DNA of 64,000 nucleotides from Delphinus delphis (taxonomy: Eukaryota; Chordata; Mammalia; Artiodactyla; Delphinidae), in the NCBI RefSeq assembly GCF_949987515.2, contig NC_082694.2:37406451-37470450 (forward strand), read 5' to 3'. The notes beneath the pieces were generated by a model, which saw only the letters and a list, made by a program, of their open reading frames with translations, had not been told where the DNA came from and made no database searches. The position numbers and the translations under genes were made by a program. Shown one piece after another: positions 12,801-25,560 of the stretch. Each line of letters starts with the position of its first letter. Position 1 is the first letter of the stretch.

Positions 12801-13249
12801 TTTTTGGGTCTCTTTGTGACCTTTATATTTTGATACAGCAAATTTTAAACTTTTTTCTGTAATTTTAGGCAAAGATTTTTCTTGAAGTCTACAATTCAGT
12901 GATTTTTTTTTTAGTATATTCACAAGTTTGTGAACCATCAACACTAGCTAATTCCAGAACATTTTCATCACCCAAGGTTTTAAGAGGATTAAACAAAAAT
13001 TCTTAACTTAATAGATACAATTGAAATGTATAAGCGATAATGAAAGATTTTTAGCTCATACTGATAGGACATAATAGAACAGAGTTCATAACTGCATTTG
13101 AACTGGTTACAAATCAACGTATTCTCAAAAAACAGACAAAATTAATTAAATGAACGCTGAATTGGCAGTCAAGACTGTTAATCCTTCTTCCACTAATAAT
13201 AAGCAATGCAACACTGAACAGGTCACTTAAAACCATTACATGATATTTA

Positions 13250-13440
13250 AGAACTCTGAAGTCAGACAGACCTAGTTCCATTACTTGAGTAACTTGTGAG
13301 CAAGCTACTCAATCTCTTTAAGCCTCAGTTTCCTTATTTATAATATGAGGATAAAAATAGATCAACTCTCATAAAGATATTGTAAAGATTAAGTGAAAGA
13401 GAGTAATGTAGTGAGAACCAGATAAATGTTAACTATTAAT
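13250..13440 (+). mobile_element. MIR SINE
   Basis: GAAGTCAGACAGACCTAG, AGCAAGCTACTCAATCTC and GCCTCAGTTTCCTTATTTAT are classic MIR core text. Confidence 0.85.
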
Positions 13441-13511
13441 ATATTTTTAAAAATCTCTCAATTTCCTCGTTTTTTAAATGAAGGGAGATCATCTTTAAAA
13501 TCCCACTCACT

Positions 13512-13710
13512 GGGAAGCAGCCGCATAGCACAGGGAGATCAGCTCAGTGCTTTGTGACCACCTAGAGGGGTGGGGTAGGGAGGGTGGGAGGGAGACGCAA
13601 GAGGGAGGAGATATGGGGATATATGTATATGTATAGCTGATTCACTTTGTTATAAAGCAGAAACTAACACACCATTGTAAAGCAATTATACTCCAATAAA
13701 GATGTTAAAA
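13512..13710 (+). mobile_element. L1 3' UTR insertion with perfect TSD
   Basis: A 199-bp 5'-truncated L1. It is flanked by a perfect 15-bp TSD AAAATCCCACTCACT at 13497-13511 and 13711-13725. AATAAA precedes the A tail. The perfect TSD indicates a recent insertion. Confidence 0.95.
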
Positions 13711-13954
13711 AAAATCCCACTCACTGTAAACTTTTCAAATACTTAGAGTAGATCATCTTAAAGTTCCCACTAGCTCTAAATTCTGTGATTAATACAGTCC
13801 TTTAGGGATTCCAATCAGCTACACAGACAGTGAAAAACTGCTCTGGTCTTAAGAGTACATAAACACAAAATTTTTTTCTGATTAAAATGCAATTCATATT
13901 CATCATAGAAATTTTAGAAAATATATAAAAGTAAAAAGAAGAAAAATAAAAGCA

Positions 13955-14690
13955 TGACCCTCCTTGATTTCAAACTATATCACTATTACAAAGCTATAAT
14001 ATATATGCCAGTATGATACTGGCATAAAAACAGACACATAGATCAGTGGAACAGAACAGAGAGCCCAGAAACAAACCCATACATATATGGTCAATTAATT
14101 TACAACAAAGGAGTAAAAAAATATACAATGGGGAAATGGTGTTGGGCAAACTGTATAGCCACATGCATTGTAATATTATCTACCTACAAAAAAGGATTAA
14201 ATCTTGCCACTTGTGACAACATAGAGGGATCCTGAGGGCATTATGCTAAAAGAAATGAGTCAGAGAAAGATAAATACCCTATGATCTCACTTATACGTGG
14301 AATCTAAAAAACAACCCGCCCCGCCCCCGCCCCCCAAAATCCCTGAAACCAAGCTCACAGATACAGAGAACAGATTGGTGTTTGCTGGAGGCTGGGGGTG
14401 GGCTAAATGGGTAAAGGAGTCAAAATGAGTATGTCATGGGAATATAACATACAACATGGTAAATATAGTTAATAACACTGTATTGCATGTTTGAAGGTTG
14501 CTAAGAGAGTAGATCTCCAAAGTTCTAATCACAAGGAAAATAAAAACTTTTGCAACTATGTATGGTAACTGATATTAACTTGGCTTATTGTGGTGAACAT
14601 TTTGCAATAGATACAAATATTGAATCATTATGTTGTACACCTGAAAATAATACAATACATGAATTACAACTCAATTTTAAAAAAAGAAAT
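13955..14690 (+). mobile_element. Old L1, internally deleted
   Basis: An ORF2 segment (AGCATGACCCTCCTTGATTT to GGTCAATTAATTTA) jumps to the ORF2 C-terminus/3' UTR (CTATGATCTCACTTATACGTG). The end GTTGTACACCTGAAAATAAT marks an older L1. No frame is preserved. Confidence 0.8.
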
Positions 14691-15109
14691 ATTTTTTAAA
14701 AATTAGCAATCCCGGCACCCAGGGATAATCATTGTAGAATCATGCTTTTTTCCACTTAATAGTCTAAATATTATGAGCATTTTCTCATATCCTTAAATAT
14801 TTCTTTGAAAACATGATTTTAAACTGTCTACCTAGCATTCTATTAATATGAACGTATCATACTTTAATTTGTCTTATATTATTGGATATTTAGGCTGTTT
14901 ATAATTTTTTACTATCATAAACAATGCTTTTGTGAACATCTTTATATGTAAATTCTTGTATACAGTTCTTATTATCTCCTTAGGAAAAATTCCTGGAGAA
15001 TCTAATGGGGTAAACACTGTTAAGGGACTTAATGTAATTGTTGATTATTTTACATCTGGGTTATAATTATTTTTAGTGCTGTTATGGCCAAAACCAAAGA
15101 GATATTGTG

Positions 15110-15300
15110 AGCATAAAGTTCAGGGGCACAGACTTTGAAGTCAGACAAGGCTGGTTTTGAATTCAAACTTTTAACATTTATTATATGACCTTAAGGCAAC
15201 TCTGTAGATCTTGGTTCTCCCATATATATATAATAGGCACCAACCACTCACCTCATGGGTTGTAAAGTCTGAGATATGTGTAAGATATATAATGGTCATC
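15110..15300 (+). mobile_element. MIR SINE, degraded
   Basis: GACTTTGAAGTCAGACAAGG and TTTTGAATTCAAACTT with spacing typical of MIR. Confidence 0.65.
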
Positions 15301-16468
15301 ACATGTATCAGCCACTCAAATGGGCAACGTTCTGACTTGTTAAGTCTATACAGTCACATTAAATTATCAAATTTCCTCTAATCAGAGGCTATTAATTATT
15401 AGACTCTATTATTTTATGAGTTTCTAAGAAAGAACAGTCAGTTAAACTCTAACATATTATTATAAGTAACATCTTGATTTCAGGGAAGTTAAAATGTAAA
15501 AAATATATGTCTTAGAATCAATAAAATACAGTATACAAAAGAAAAATAAAATTTAGCTACAATAAAAAACTTATCAAGTATTAACACCTATACTACAATT
15601 TTCGGTACCAGGAAATGAACACTTTTGCCAAAAATTTTTTAAAATTTACCCTAAGCAAAATTCTAACCAGTAAACCAATTGTCAACAAACAAACACATAT
15701 GGAGTTATAAATAGATGCTGCTTCTATCATCCTGTGGATTTACTGTACATCACTTAAATCACCTGAACAGAATCACAGCACGACACAGTTTTAGAGTTTA
15801 AAGGGCTCTCAGAGATTATTTCATTTAACATACTTAGAAAATAAGATTTAAAGAATTTAAATGGCTAATTAACATGTTACACTGGTAATTACTGGAGCCA
15901 AGATGAGAGCCAAGATGAGAATCCAGGTTTACTGAGTCCTAGTTCAGAGCATTTTTAATTTTTAAACACTAATCAATTTCCAGATTTAACTGAACATTTT
16001 TACCTTAAAAATCTGGTTTACGAGAAAAATCTGTATTGATATTCAAATTTAGGCTCACCAAATTCTGCAAATGTCAGTCACTATATGTTTAATGATTAGC
16101 TACTCTGTAGGGACACTATGATACTCTGAAAGTTTAGGTACTTAGAACATTTGATTTGAGATTTCTGATTAGGAGAACAGGGGCTTGCTTTGTTAGCTAT
16201 TATATTTCTTTGATTCTAAGATGCACATTTTAATACCTCTGAAAACAAAATTGATGACATTTTATATCTCTGTCATATAGGTGGTAGTTAAGACATAGTC
16301 ATCAGTACCTACATATGCATGTGCTTGATAATTCTGGTGGCAAGACTATAATTCCTTGATGTTTCATTTAACAACCCCTTGAGTACTATTTGAGAATGCA
16401 ACAGAACTCCAGGTTATTGTCTGAAAATCTTTTCTTAGGACCTACCAGAAAGGTTAAGAAAGTGCTAC

Positions 16469-16798
16469 TGGGACTTCCCTGGTGGCACAATGGTTAAGAA
16501 TCCGCCTGTCAATGCCGGGGACACGGGTTCAAGCCCTGGTCCAGAAAGATCCCACATGCCGCGGGGCAACTAAGCCATGCACCACAACTACTGAGCCTGC
16601 GAGCCACAACTACTGAGCCCACATGCCACAACTACTGAAGCCCACGTGCCTAGAGCCCATGCTCTGCAACGAGAAGCCACTGCAATGAGAAGCCCACGCA
16701 TCACAATGAAGAGTAGCCCCCACTCGCCACAACTAGAGAAAGCCTGAATGCAGCAACAAAAACCCAACACAGCCAAAAATAATTTTAAAAAAAATTAA
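16469..16798 (+). mobile_element. Long-form CHR SINE
   Basis: Long form with a multiplied ACAACTACTGAGCC unit. TSD AAGAAAGTGC at 16456-16465 and 16799-16808. Confidence 0.93.
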
Positions 16799-16871
16799 AA
16801 GAAAGTGCCATTATCAGTGAGTATTACTGAGAAGAAAATCTGAGAGACAACTGTGAAGAAATGCTGTAATT

Positions 16872-17391
16872 CAGAGGTTCTTAACCTTTCTGGTCTCAGA
16901 ATCCCTTTATATGCTTAAAAATTGAGGATCCTCAAAAGCTTTAGCTTATGTGGGCTACATCTATAGATATTTGTCATTTTGGAAATTAAATGGAAAATTT
17001 TTAAAAAATATTTACTTATTCATTCCTTTAAAATAGCTATAATAAACCCATTAGATGTTAACATATTCTAATAAAAATAACTACACTAAAAAACAAAACT
17101 GAGAAGAACAGCACTATTTTACATTTTTTGCAAATCAATCTTTAATATCTGCCTTAATTGAAGGCAGCTATATACTCATATCTACTTCTGTATTCAGTCT
17201 CTTGAGATATCACAAACCATGTAGCCTCCAGAAAACACCATTGTACACTTGTGACAGAATGAAAGTGCAAAAGGTAAATAAAGTTCTAGTATCGTTATGA
17301 AAATAGTTTCAACTTTGGGGACTCTCGGAAAGAGTCCTGGAGAGCCTGAGAGGTCCCCAGATCATACTTTGAGAACCACTGTTGTAACATC
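16872..17391. mobile_element. Nonautonomous hAT-Charlie element
   Basis: Ends CAGAGGTTCTTAACC and TTTGAGAACCACTG form hAT terminal inverted repeats. Inner text (CTTATGTGGGCTACATCTAT, ATAGATATTTGTCATTT) matches the element at 61579, so it is probably an internally deleted relative. Confidence 0.75.
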
Positions 17392-18201
17392 AGGCTTTTG
17401 ATGGCACAGAGGACAATACTATGTGGAAAAACAGGAATACTGACAACTCTATATCACAAAGTGATTCAGAAGAGTTAGTCTAAACTCTAATTCTAAATTG
17501 ATTATACCTTAACCAATTTATTTTGCTAAAAAAATTCCTTTTTATGTATACATAAGAGCATTATATGATTAAAAAATCCATGCCTAAATAAGTCTAAAAG
17601 AACTCTTTCACTAGGTATAAAATAAAAATTCTATGTGATAAGAAAACCATGTATCATAATTTATTGGCAGTGTTTTTCTTTCTTTGTTGTACATAAAATA
17701 ATGGTATATCTTATCACTGATGGCACCATAGATTCAATTAAATCCATGCCATATTCCCCACATGGGGAGAAATTTCGATGTTACTGGGATTTTTAACCAC
17801 AAATAATGATGGGACTAAAATTACCAACTGCAATGCAACTAAAGTATTTGAAGAAAATGCTGTAAATGGGAAATATTTTAATTTGGCATTATACATTTCC
17901 AGAATGATATGCTTACAAAATGGAATACTGAAATAGCTTTGACTTATTCTGTAAAATATTTTTATAGGTTAATAACATTTTGATTTGAAAAGTTGACATT
18001 CTTTATTCTTCAATCTTGAAATTGGGATTTATTTATAGGCTTAAAATATTATAAACTTTAAATGAAGAGCAGGTTTTTCTAAAATGGGAAATTATACTTC
18101 ACCTTTAATCATTTGTAAAGTAGTCTATGAATACAAAAAGAAACAACAGAAAAGAATAACTATTTACTACATATATGTATTCATCATTCTAACTCACTTA
18201 C

Positions 18202-19104
18202 CTGGACTGTTTTTGCAGAATGATTTGCATGATTTAAGATGGTTCTATCAGCATCTGAATCAGACTCTGTCTGCCTCAGGGAATTACGTTTTTTCTTGGC
18301 AAGGTCTGCATCTCTATTGTACGAATATCCAAGTTTAGAAGTGGGAGATAAACTGGGTTTTTTCACAGGTGATTCAGGATCTGATCTGCATTCTAAGGGT
18401 CTGGAATTCTCTAATTTTTCTTGCTCCAAGTTACTACTGATGTCTATATCCTGAAGCTTTTGCTCATCGGTCTCCTCACAAATAAAGGGTGGAGACACAT
18501 CCTTCTTCTTATCACTATTGTATAAGTCACTTAATTCTAAAGTCTCCGTTTTCAATAGTCTCTTCTTGCCTAACAAAACTTGTGTGTGGTTTGAATCTGT
18601 ACTGTAACATATTCCAGGGTCATCGGATCCTGAAGTCCTTCCAGAGCTCTGCTGGGACTTTTGGGGTTCTGTGTCACTTTTAGTCCTGCGATAGTAAGGG
18701 GAGGCTGTGCTTGGACTGAGATGATCATCAGGAGTCTGGTGTTCACTTTCTGACTCTCCAACCCCACTATCATTTACAAATACAGAGTCGTCCTGGGATA
18801 GGAAGTCTACCCCTCCGCTGGTAGGCTGCTGCAGCTGAGGCTCCCGTTTCAGATCACTAAGCTCTGCATAGAATTTTTCCTGATCAACAGAACTATTTGT
18901 ATCTGTTTCATAGTTTCCAACTTTATATGTGCTTTTACTGCTATTTTCTTCTATTTGAACAACATTTAACTCTTGCCCACTGAAATGTGCCCTAATTTGA
19001 TAGAGATAGGTCATAACAGTCAGTTTGTCAGGAATTGCTAATAAAACCATATCAGAAGGTTCCAATAACCGGGAAATTCCTATGCTGGCAAATCCATCAT
19101 ATGC
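18202..19104 (-). CDS. EHBP1: EHBP1 large internal exon: end of CH domain plus disordered linker
   Basis: A 903-nt exon of exactly 301 codons, phase 0 at both ends, open throughout. Residues 1-50 (from [18 protein letters not shown] to IRAHFSG) complete the CH domain. The rest is a low-complexity linker rich in Ser, Asp, Glu and Lys, with runs such as [17 protein letters not shown] and several Ser-Pro/Thr-Pro sites ([18 protein letters not shown]) that could be phosphorylated. The acceptor is CTGAAG just above 19104 and the donor is GTAAGTGAG just below 18202. The linker differs from the mammalian sequence I remember at scattered positions, as expected of a fast-evolving disordered region, but I see no frameshift or stop. 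It is the best single piece of evidence identifying the gene. Confidence 0.97.
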
Positions 19105-19199
19105 CTTCAGAGGAAAGAAAAACAGAAGATATATTGAAGAGTTCAGACAATCCATACATTTTAACTTTTTTAAAGAAACTTAAAACATCATCACATTTT

Positions 19200-19345
19200 A
19201 AAAACAGCAAAATAACAGATGTTAACTAGACTTACTGTGGTGAGCATTTCACAATGTATACAAATATCAAATCATTATGTTGTACACTTGAGACTGAGGT
19301 ACTGTTATATGGCAATTACACCTCAAAAAAGAGTTAAAAATAAAA
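19200..19345 (+). mobile_element. L1 3' end fragment, old
   Basis: ACTTACTGTGGTGAGCATTTC to TTATGTTGTACACTTGAGAC, the 3' terminus of an older L1, about 100 bp outside the large EHBP1 exon. Confidence 0.7.
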
Positions 19346-19689
19346 CACAATTCAGTTACCATTTTAAAAAAACAAGCAAAATTTTAATGGCTTTTTGTTG
19401 CTATTGGAGGGTACATTATGCCACTGACATTATGCCACATGAACAGAGCAACATTCTAAGTTGGAAATTTGTAAAAGTTTGGTAGATCCAAGAGTAAAAC
19501 TTTTTTATTAGTTAATAACAATTGAAATGTTCTTCTCCAATAAAGAAAACAAGCAAAAATGAGAGTTAAAACAAACAAACAAAAAAACTTAGAATAGACT
19601 TTGTGATAAAGAACTAGGGTATAAAGAAATAATAATTCATCTGGAGCTTTATTATTCCTATTAACCCCTCTTTTCAGTGGTCATGTAAT

Positions 19690-21125
19690 TGCAGTGATTT
19701 GTGAAGATAAAGTACAGGTAGATATCCCAAAAGAACTAACTCCTAGATTGCCTGGTATAAAATATAAGTAAGTGCTACTTAAGTCTAGAAACATAGAAAC
19801 ATTTTTAAAACGCCCAATTAAGATTGATTTTCATAATGAGAAGAGTGACTTCATTTTCACTTCATCCATTTTGGAAAGAAGGAAATGTTTTGAGTAGTAC
19901 AACCTAGTTTAGAATGTGAGGCTGCATTGTATAACTTTTGTTAGCCTTTAAATGACTGTGGCACATCAGGTTTTTCTAGTTTTGAAGAATCAAAGCTGTT
20001 TCTCAATTTACAATTAATTATTACTATCCTGAACTAACCCTTGAAAACAGCATTGTGTTGCTAGGAAGCATTAAAAATATGGCTAAACATTTAGATATAC
20101 TCTTGGAAAAACTAAGGACCCTCTAGTTATATTCTTGCTTTGGGATATAAAATGTCTCATCTTTGTAACAACCCAGATATAGGTTGTTACAAAGGATCAC
20201 AACTCAAAGTTTTTCTAAAAAGAAAGTTTAGGAAATTATGTAACAATTCAGAAGGAATCAGTCTTTTGCATATACATGTTACAGTGCATTTCTACCTTTG
20301 AATTTAATTCTTGTATTCTTCCTGTAGTTTAATAAATGTTATGGAATAAGAAAGAAAATGAAAAATAAATTGTGATATTAAAACCTCTTCAATTTTCACA
20401 GCACTATGCTTTATAGTATAGGTACCTCAAAATATTTACTTGAGAGAATGGCTCAGTTGGTGTGCATGTTTGGGCCTGTTTGTTATTTTACATGTTTTAG
20501 GAAAATTAAAGTCATTTTCTTCCTCATGAGTCCTGACAACTTGATTGACAGACATCAATTGTAGACCATCAGGAAAAGCACCACAGGTAGTATTCTAAAC
20601 ATTTCCCAATTATCTAAAACACTGACATATTGGTTAAGATCAGATGTCACAGGTAAATACCATTTTTATTCAGCACTTTTTACAGACCTGGGAAAATGAT
20701 TAGCTTACTTGTGGGGAATCTCCTGCTGGTATTTTGTTTCATGTAGCAATTCATTTTATGCACACTAATTGCACTAAAAGAAATTTAAAAACAAACCAGA
20801 TTTCTTGTAAGCGAGGTCAAGACTTTATAAAGGAATTTTCCCATAGGTTAACCTCTTCTGCGATAGTCAATTACCTACTGTCTTTTTAGCTGTGTGTGGA
20901 GAAAAAAGAGGTCTTTAGAAGAAAATAGTCTTATTCATTGCTAGATGTTATTTAATTGGTAAGGAGTCACTGCCAGTTATGTTATGCATCTGCATGGAAC
21001 TTAAGACACAGGCATTGTTTCTTGTACTGTTTTAAGTCCAATTAAGGGCAGATGGGGTTACCCGGAAGAACTGTGTAAAGCCGGAAATAAGTCTGTAGGT
21101 AGCAAATGATACTCAATGTAGATAT
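19690..21125. promoter_or_regulatory. Candidate conserved noncoding/enhancer block
   Basis: About 1.4 kb without any recognisable repeat, flanked by heavily transposed DNA. It contains TGATTGACAG at 20542-20551, the composite PBX-MEIS site, and many homeodomain-type cores such as CTAATTGCAC, GTCAATTACC and TTTAATTGG. This pattern suggests selection against insertions. EHBP1 neighbours the developmental gene OTX1 in mammals, whose enhancers could lie in EHBP1 introns. Function is inferred only. Confidence 0.4.
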
Positions 21126-21139
21126 CAGGTAAGAAGTTG

Positions 21140-21311
21140 TGGGACTTCCCTGGTAGTCCAGTGGTTAACACTCCATGCTCCCAATGCAGGGGCCTAGGTT
21201 TGGTCTCTGGTCAGGGAACTAGATTCTGCATGCCGCAACTAAAAATCCCATGTGCCTCAATTAAGACCCGGAACAGCCAAATAAATAAATAAATGTTAAA
21301 AAAAAAAAAAA
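21140..21311 (+). mobile_element. tRNA-Glu SINE, older variant
   Basis: GGGACTTCCCTGGTAGTCCAG head, short body with (AAAT)n and A tail. TSD AAGAAGTTG at 21131-21139 and 21312-21320. Confidence 0.92.
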
Positions 21312-21416
21312 AAGAAGTTGCAAAGTGATGAAAAGGAAAGTATAACAACAATTATGTATTGACTTGTGCAATGAATGGGATCATCTAAATTAAAATCCTT
21401 TCAAAAAGCTATAATT

Positions 21417-21770
21417 GGGACTTCCCTGGTGGCGCAGTGGTTAAGAATCCACCTGCCAATGCAGGGGACACAAGTTCGAACCCTGGTCCGGGAAGATCCC
21501 ACATGCCACAGAGTAACTAAGCCCATGTGCCACAACTACTGAGCCTGCACTCTAGAGCCCGTGAGCCACAACTACTGAAGCCCATGTACCACAACTACTG
21601 AAGCCCGTGTGCCTAGAGCCCAGGCTCTGCAACAAGAGAAGCCACCACAATAAGTCCATGCACCACAACGAAGAGTAGTCCCTGCTGGCCACAACTAGAG
21701 AAGGCCCGCATGCACCAACGAAGATCCAAGGCAGCCAGAAATAAATAAGTAAATTTATTTAAAAAAAAAA
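21417..21770 (+). mobile_element. Long-form CHR SINE (outer of a nested pair)
   Basis: Long form ending AAGGCAGCCAGAAATAAATA. Its left TSD AAAAAGCTATAAT (21403-21415) reappears complete only at 21986-21998, after the next SINE. Confidence 0.92.
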
Positions 21771-21778
21771 AAAAGCTA

Positions 21779-21990
21779 GGGCTCCCCTGGTGGCACAGTG
21801 GTTGAGAGTCCGTCTGCCGATGCAGGGGACATGGGTTCGTGCCCTGGTCCGGGAAGATCCCACATACCGCGGAGCAGCTGGGCCCGTGAGCCATGGTCGC
21901 TGTGCCTGCGCGTCCGGAGCCTGTGCTCCGCAATGGGAGAGGCCACAACAGTGAGAGGCCCACGTACCGCAAAAAAAAAAAAAAAAAAAA
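21779..21990 (+). mobile_element. Short-form CHR SINE (inner of a nested pair)
   Basis: GGGCTCCCCTGGTGGCACAG head and a run of about 20 A. It was inserted in the tail/TSD of the SINE before it, duplicating AAAAAGCTA. Confidence 0.93.
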
Positions 21991-22337
21991 GCTATAATCA
22001 TCTGCCCTTTAAGATTTAATTGAGAAAAAATTTTAATGAGATATATTTCTCTTTGTAATAATATGTAAATCCAAGGTATGTTCATCATTATTAAATTTCT
22101 GAAGAAAATAATGTAAAGAAGTATAACTTAAGCCCTAATGAGATTCCTCATACTCTTTAAAAATATATAGCTAGGTAAAATAAAAAATGTTTGCTTTTCA
22201 AAATTTTAAACAGTAACTTGAAAGCTTCACTTTATAAAAAATAATAATGGTTTATTTTATAATGCTCTTGTCTGCATTTAAATTTGCTTATTCAAATGCA
22301 AGAAAATGCAGGTAAAGAACTGTCGTATATAAAGATA

Positions 22338-22489
22338 CAGTTGTCTCTTGGTATCCATGGGGGACTAATTCCAACACCCCCTGCAGATATCAAATCTGGG
22401 GATGCTCAAGTCCCTTATGTAAAATGGTAGAATACAGCCAGCCCTCTGTATCTGTGGGTTCCACATCCATGGATACAGAGGGCCAACTG
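22338..22489. mobile_element. Tigger/MER2-type nonautonomous DNA transposon
   Basis: Terminal inverted repeats CAGTTGTCTCTTGGTATCC and the complement of GGATACAGAGGGCCAACTG. TA dinucleotides at 22336-22337 and 22490-22491 fit pogo/Tigger target duplication. 152 bp, internally deleted. Confidence 0.75.
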
Positions 22490-22985
22490 TATAACTTAAT
22501 TGACGAAAAATAAGGCATTTTGCTTTGACAGACACAGGCTCTTCAAAATCATACAAGAAATAATTCAAGAGAATGCCTTATTTTGAAGCATGATTTCTAT
22601 AAAGAAAATTATACTGATTTTTAAAGATTATCTTTTTTAATAGCATATTTCAATTAAAAAAACTGACTGCTTTTAAATGTTTTTCTCTGGGGCCAGCATC
22701 ATGCATTTGCAAAGAAACAAGAATTCTTTAATGGAAATATAAATTTTTGGTTTTAGAGAGCAATAAAAGTAAAAAAAAAGTTGATTTAAATTCTCATCTG
22801 TTAATTGAACTTTTATCAAGGTTCCCTTTATAGTCTTTTTCTCACTGGTGGTTTTAACTATTTAAAGTAAATTAAAAACTTTAGCCTAGACTAGAAGTTA
22901 TTAATGACTTTGGCCCATGAATTCTTTTGGCAATGAACCCCTTCTCAGAATAATGTTATGATGTGTATAAAATACACATGATTAC

Positions 22986-25326
22986 TCTTTTGACAAAATT
23001 CAGCACACAGTTTTGATAAAAACTCTCCAGAAAGTGTGCATAGAGGGAACCTACCTCAACATAATAAAGGCAATATATGACAAACCTACACCTAACATCA
23101 TACTCAATGGTGAAAAGCTGAAAGCATGTCCTCTAAGATCAGGAACAAGACAAGGAGGTCCACTCTTGCCACTTTTATTCAACATAGTTTTGGAAGTCCT
23201 AGCTACAGCAATCAGAGAAGAAAAATAAATAAAAGGAATCCAAATTGGAAAAGAAGAAGTTAAACTGTCACTGTTTGCAGATGACATGATACCATACACA
23301 GAAGATCCTAAAGATGCCACCAGAAAACTACTAGAGCTCATCAATGAATATGGTAAAGTTGCAGGTTACAAAATTAATACACAGAAATCTGTTGCATTTC
23401 TATACACTAACAACAAAAGATCAGAAAGAGAAATTCAAGAAACAATCCCATTTACCATTCCATCAAAAAGAATAAATTACCTAGGAATAAACCTACCTAA
23501 GGAGACAAGAGACCTGTACTCTGAAAACTGTAAGACTCTGATGAAAGAAATCGAAGAAGGCACTAACAGATGGAAATATATACCATGTTCATGGATTGGA
23601 AGAATCAATATTGTCAAAATGACTATACTACCCAAGGCAATCTACAGATTCAATGCAATCCTTAACAAATTACCAATGGCATTTTTCACAGAACTAGAAC
23701 AGAAAATCTTAAACTTTGTATGGAGACACAAAAGACCCCAAATAGCCAAAGCAATATTGAGAAAGAAAAACGGAGCTGGAGGAGTCAGGCTGACTTCAGA
23801 CTATACTACAAAGCTACAGTCATCAAAACAGTATGGTACTGGCACAAAAACAGAAATATAGATAAGTGGAACAGGACAGAAAGCCCAGAAATAAACCCAC
23901 ACACCAATGGTCAATTAATCTACGACAAATGAGGCAAGACTACACAAGGTGGAAAGACAGTCTCTTCAACAAATAGTGCTGGGAAAACTGGACAGCTACA
24001 TGTAAAAAATTGAAATTAAATCATTCTTTAACACCATACACAAAAATAAGCTCAAAATGGATTAAAGACCTAGATGTGAGACTGGACACTATAAATCTCC
24101 TAGAGGAACACATAGGCAGAACACTCTCTAACATAAATCGCATCAATATCTTTTTCGATCTGTCTCCCAGAATAATGGAAATAAAAACAAACATAAACAA
24201 ATGGGACCTAATTAAACACAAAAGCTTTTGCACAGCAAAGGAAACCATAAACAAAATGAAAAGACAACCCACAGATTAGGAGAAAATATTTGCAAATGAT
24301 GTGACCAACAAGTTTCCAAAATTTAAAAACAGCCCATGACGCTTCATATTATCAAAACAAACAACCCAATCAAAAAATGGGCAGAAGACATAAATAGACA
24401 TTTCACCAAAGAAGACATGCAGATGGCCCAGAGGCACATGAAAGGATGTTCAACATTGCTAATTATTAGAGAAATGCAAATCAAAACTACAATGAGATAT
24501 CACCTCACACCAGTCAAAACGGCTATCATCAAAAAATCCACAAATGATAAAATCTGGAGAGGGTGTGGAGAGAAGGGAACCCTCCTACACTGCTGGTGGG
24601 AATGTAAATTGGTACAGCCACTATGGAGAACAGTATGGAAGTTCCTTAAAAAACTAAAAATAGAGCTACCATATGACCCTGCAATCCCACTCCTGGGCAT
24701 ATATCCAGAGAAAAACATGGTCCGAAAGAATACATGCGCCCCAGTGTTCATTGTAGCACTGTTTACAATAGCTGAGACATGGAAGCAACCTTTATCTATT
24801 CCATCGACAAAGGAATGGATAAAGAAGATGTGGTATATATATACAATGGAATATTACTGGGCCGTTAAAAAGAATGAAATAATGCCATTTGCAGCAACAT
24901 GGATGGACCTAGAGATTGTCATACTGAGTGAAGTAAGTCAGACAGAGAAAGAGAAATATCATATGATATCCCTTATATGGGAATCTAAAAAGAACTGATA
25001 CAAATGAACTTATTTACAAAACGGAAACAGACTCACAGACTTAGAGAATGAATTTATGGTTACCAAGGGGGAAGGATGAGGGGAAGGGATAGTTAGGGAG
25101 TTGGGGAACAACATGTACACACTGCTATATTTAAAATGGATAACCAACAAGGACCTATTGTATAGTACAGGGAACTCTGCTCAATGTTATGTGGCAGCCT
25201 GGATGGGAGGGGAGTTTGGGGGAGAATGGATACATGTGTATGTATGGTTGAGCCCCTCTGCTGTGCACCTGAAACTATCACAACATTGTTAATCGGCTAT
25301 ACTCCAATATAAAATAAAAAGTTAAA
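22986..25326 (+). mobile_element. L1, 5'-truncated, ORF2 RT to 3' end
   Basis: Covers the reverse transcriptase from about the fingers region, with the catalytic motif intact as FADDM in a 191-codon open stretch (23286-23861), then the C-terminal domain with frameshifts, and the 3' UTR. TSD AAAATACACATGATTAC at 22969-22985. Its right copy is split by a SINE at 25339 (AAAATACATATG before it, CATATGATTAC after it). Confidence 0.9.
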
Positions 25327-25338
25327 AAAATACATATG

Positions 25339-25560
25339 GTGCTTCCCTGGTGGCGCAGTGGTTGAGAGTCCACCTGCCGATGCAGGGGACATGGGTTCAT
25401 GCCCTGGTCCAGGAACATCCCACATGCTGTGGAGTGGCTGGGCCCGTGAGCCATGGCCGCTGAGCCTGCGCGTCCGGAGCCTGTGCTCCGCAGCAGGAGA
25501 GGCCACAACAGTGAGAGGCCCACATACCGAAAAAAAACAACAAAAAAACAAAAAAAAAAA
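25339..25560 (+). mobile_element. Short-form CHR SINE inside the L1's 3' TSD
   Basis: GTGCTTCCCTGGTGGCGCAG head and an interrupted A tail (AAAAAACAACAAAAAAAC). Its own TSD is CATATG. Confidence 0.93.

Larger units (their letters stand above)
11870..18201 (-). other. EHBP1: EHBP1 intron, 6.3 kb
   Basis: A complete intron, GT at 18201-18200 and AG at 11871-11870. 11880-13245 shows no recognisable element except a 20-bp tandem duplication at 12761-12800. 14715-15060 resembles a very old antisense L1 end. 15300-16455 and 17392-18200 are AT-rich with nothing recognised. Confidence 0.93.

Noticed and set aside
23286..23861. 191-codon reverse transcriptase frame as a functional gene
   Set aside because: It is part of a 5'-truncated L1 with frameshifts on both sides.
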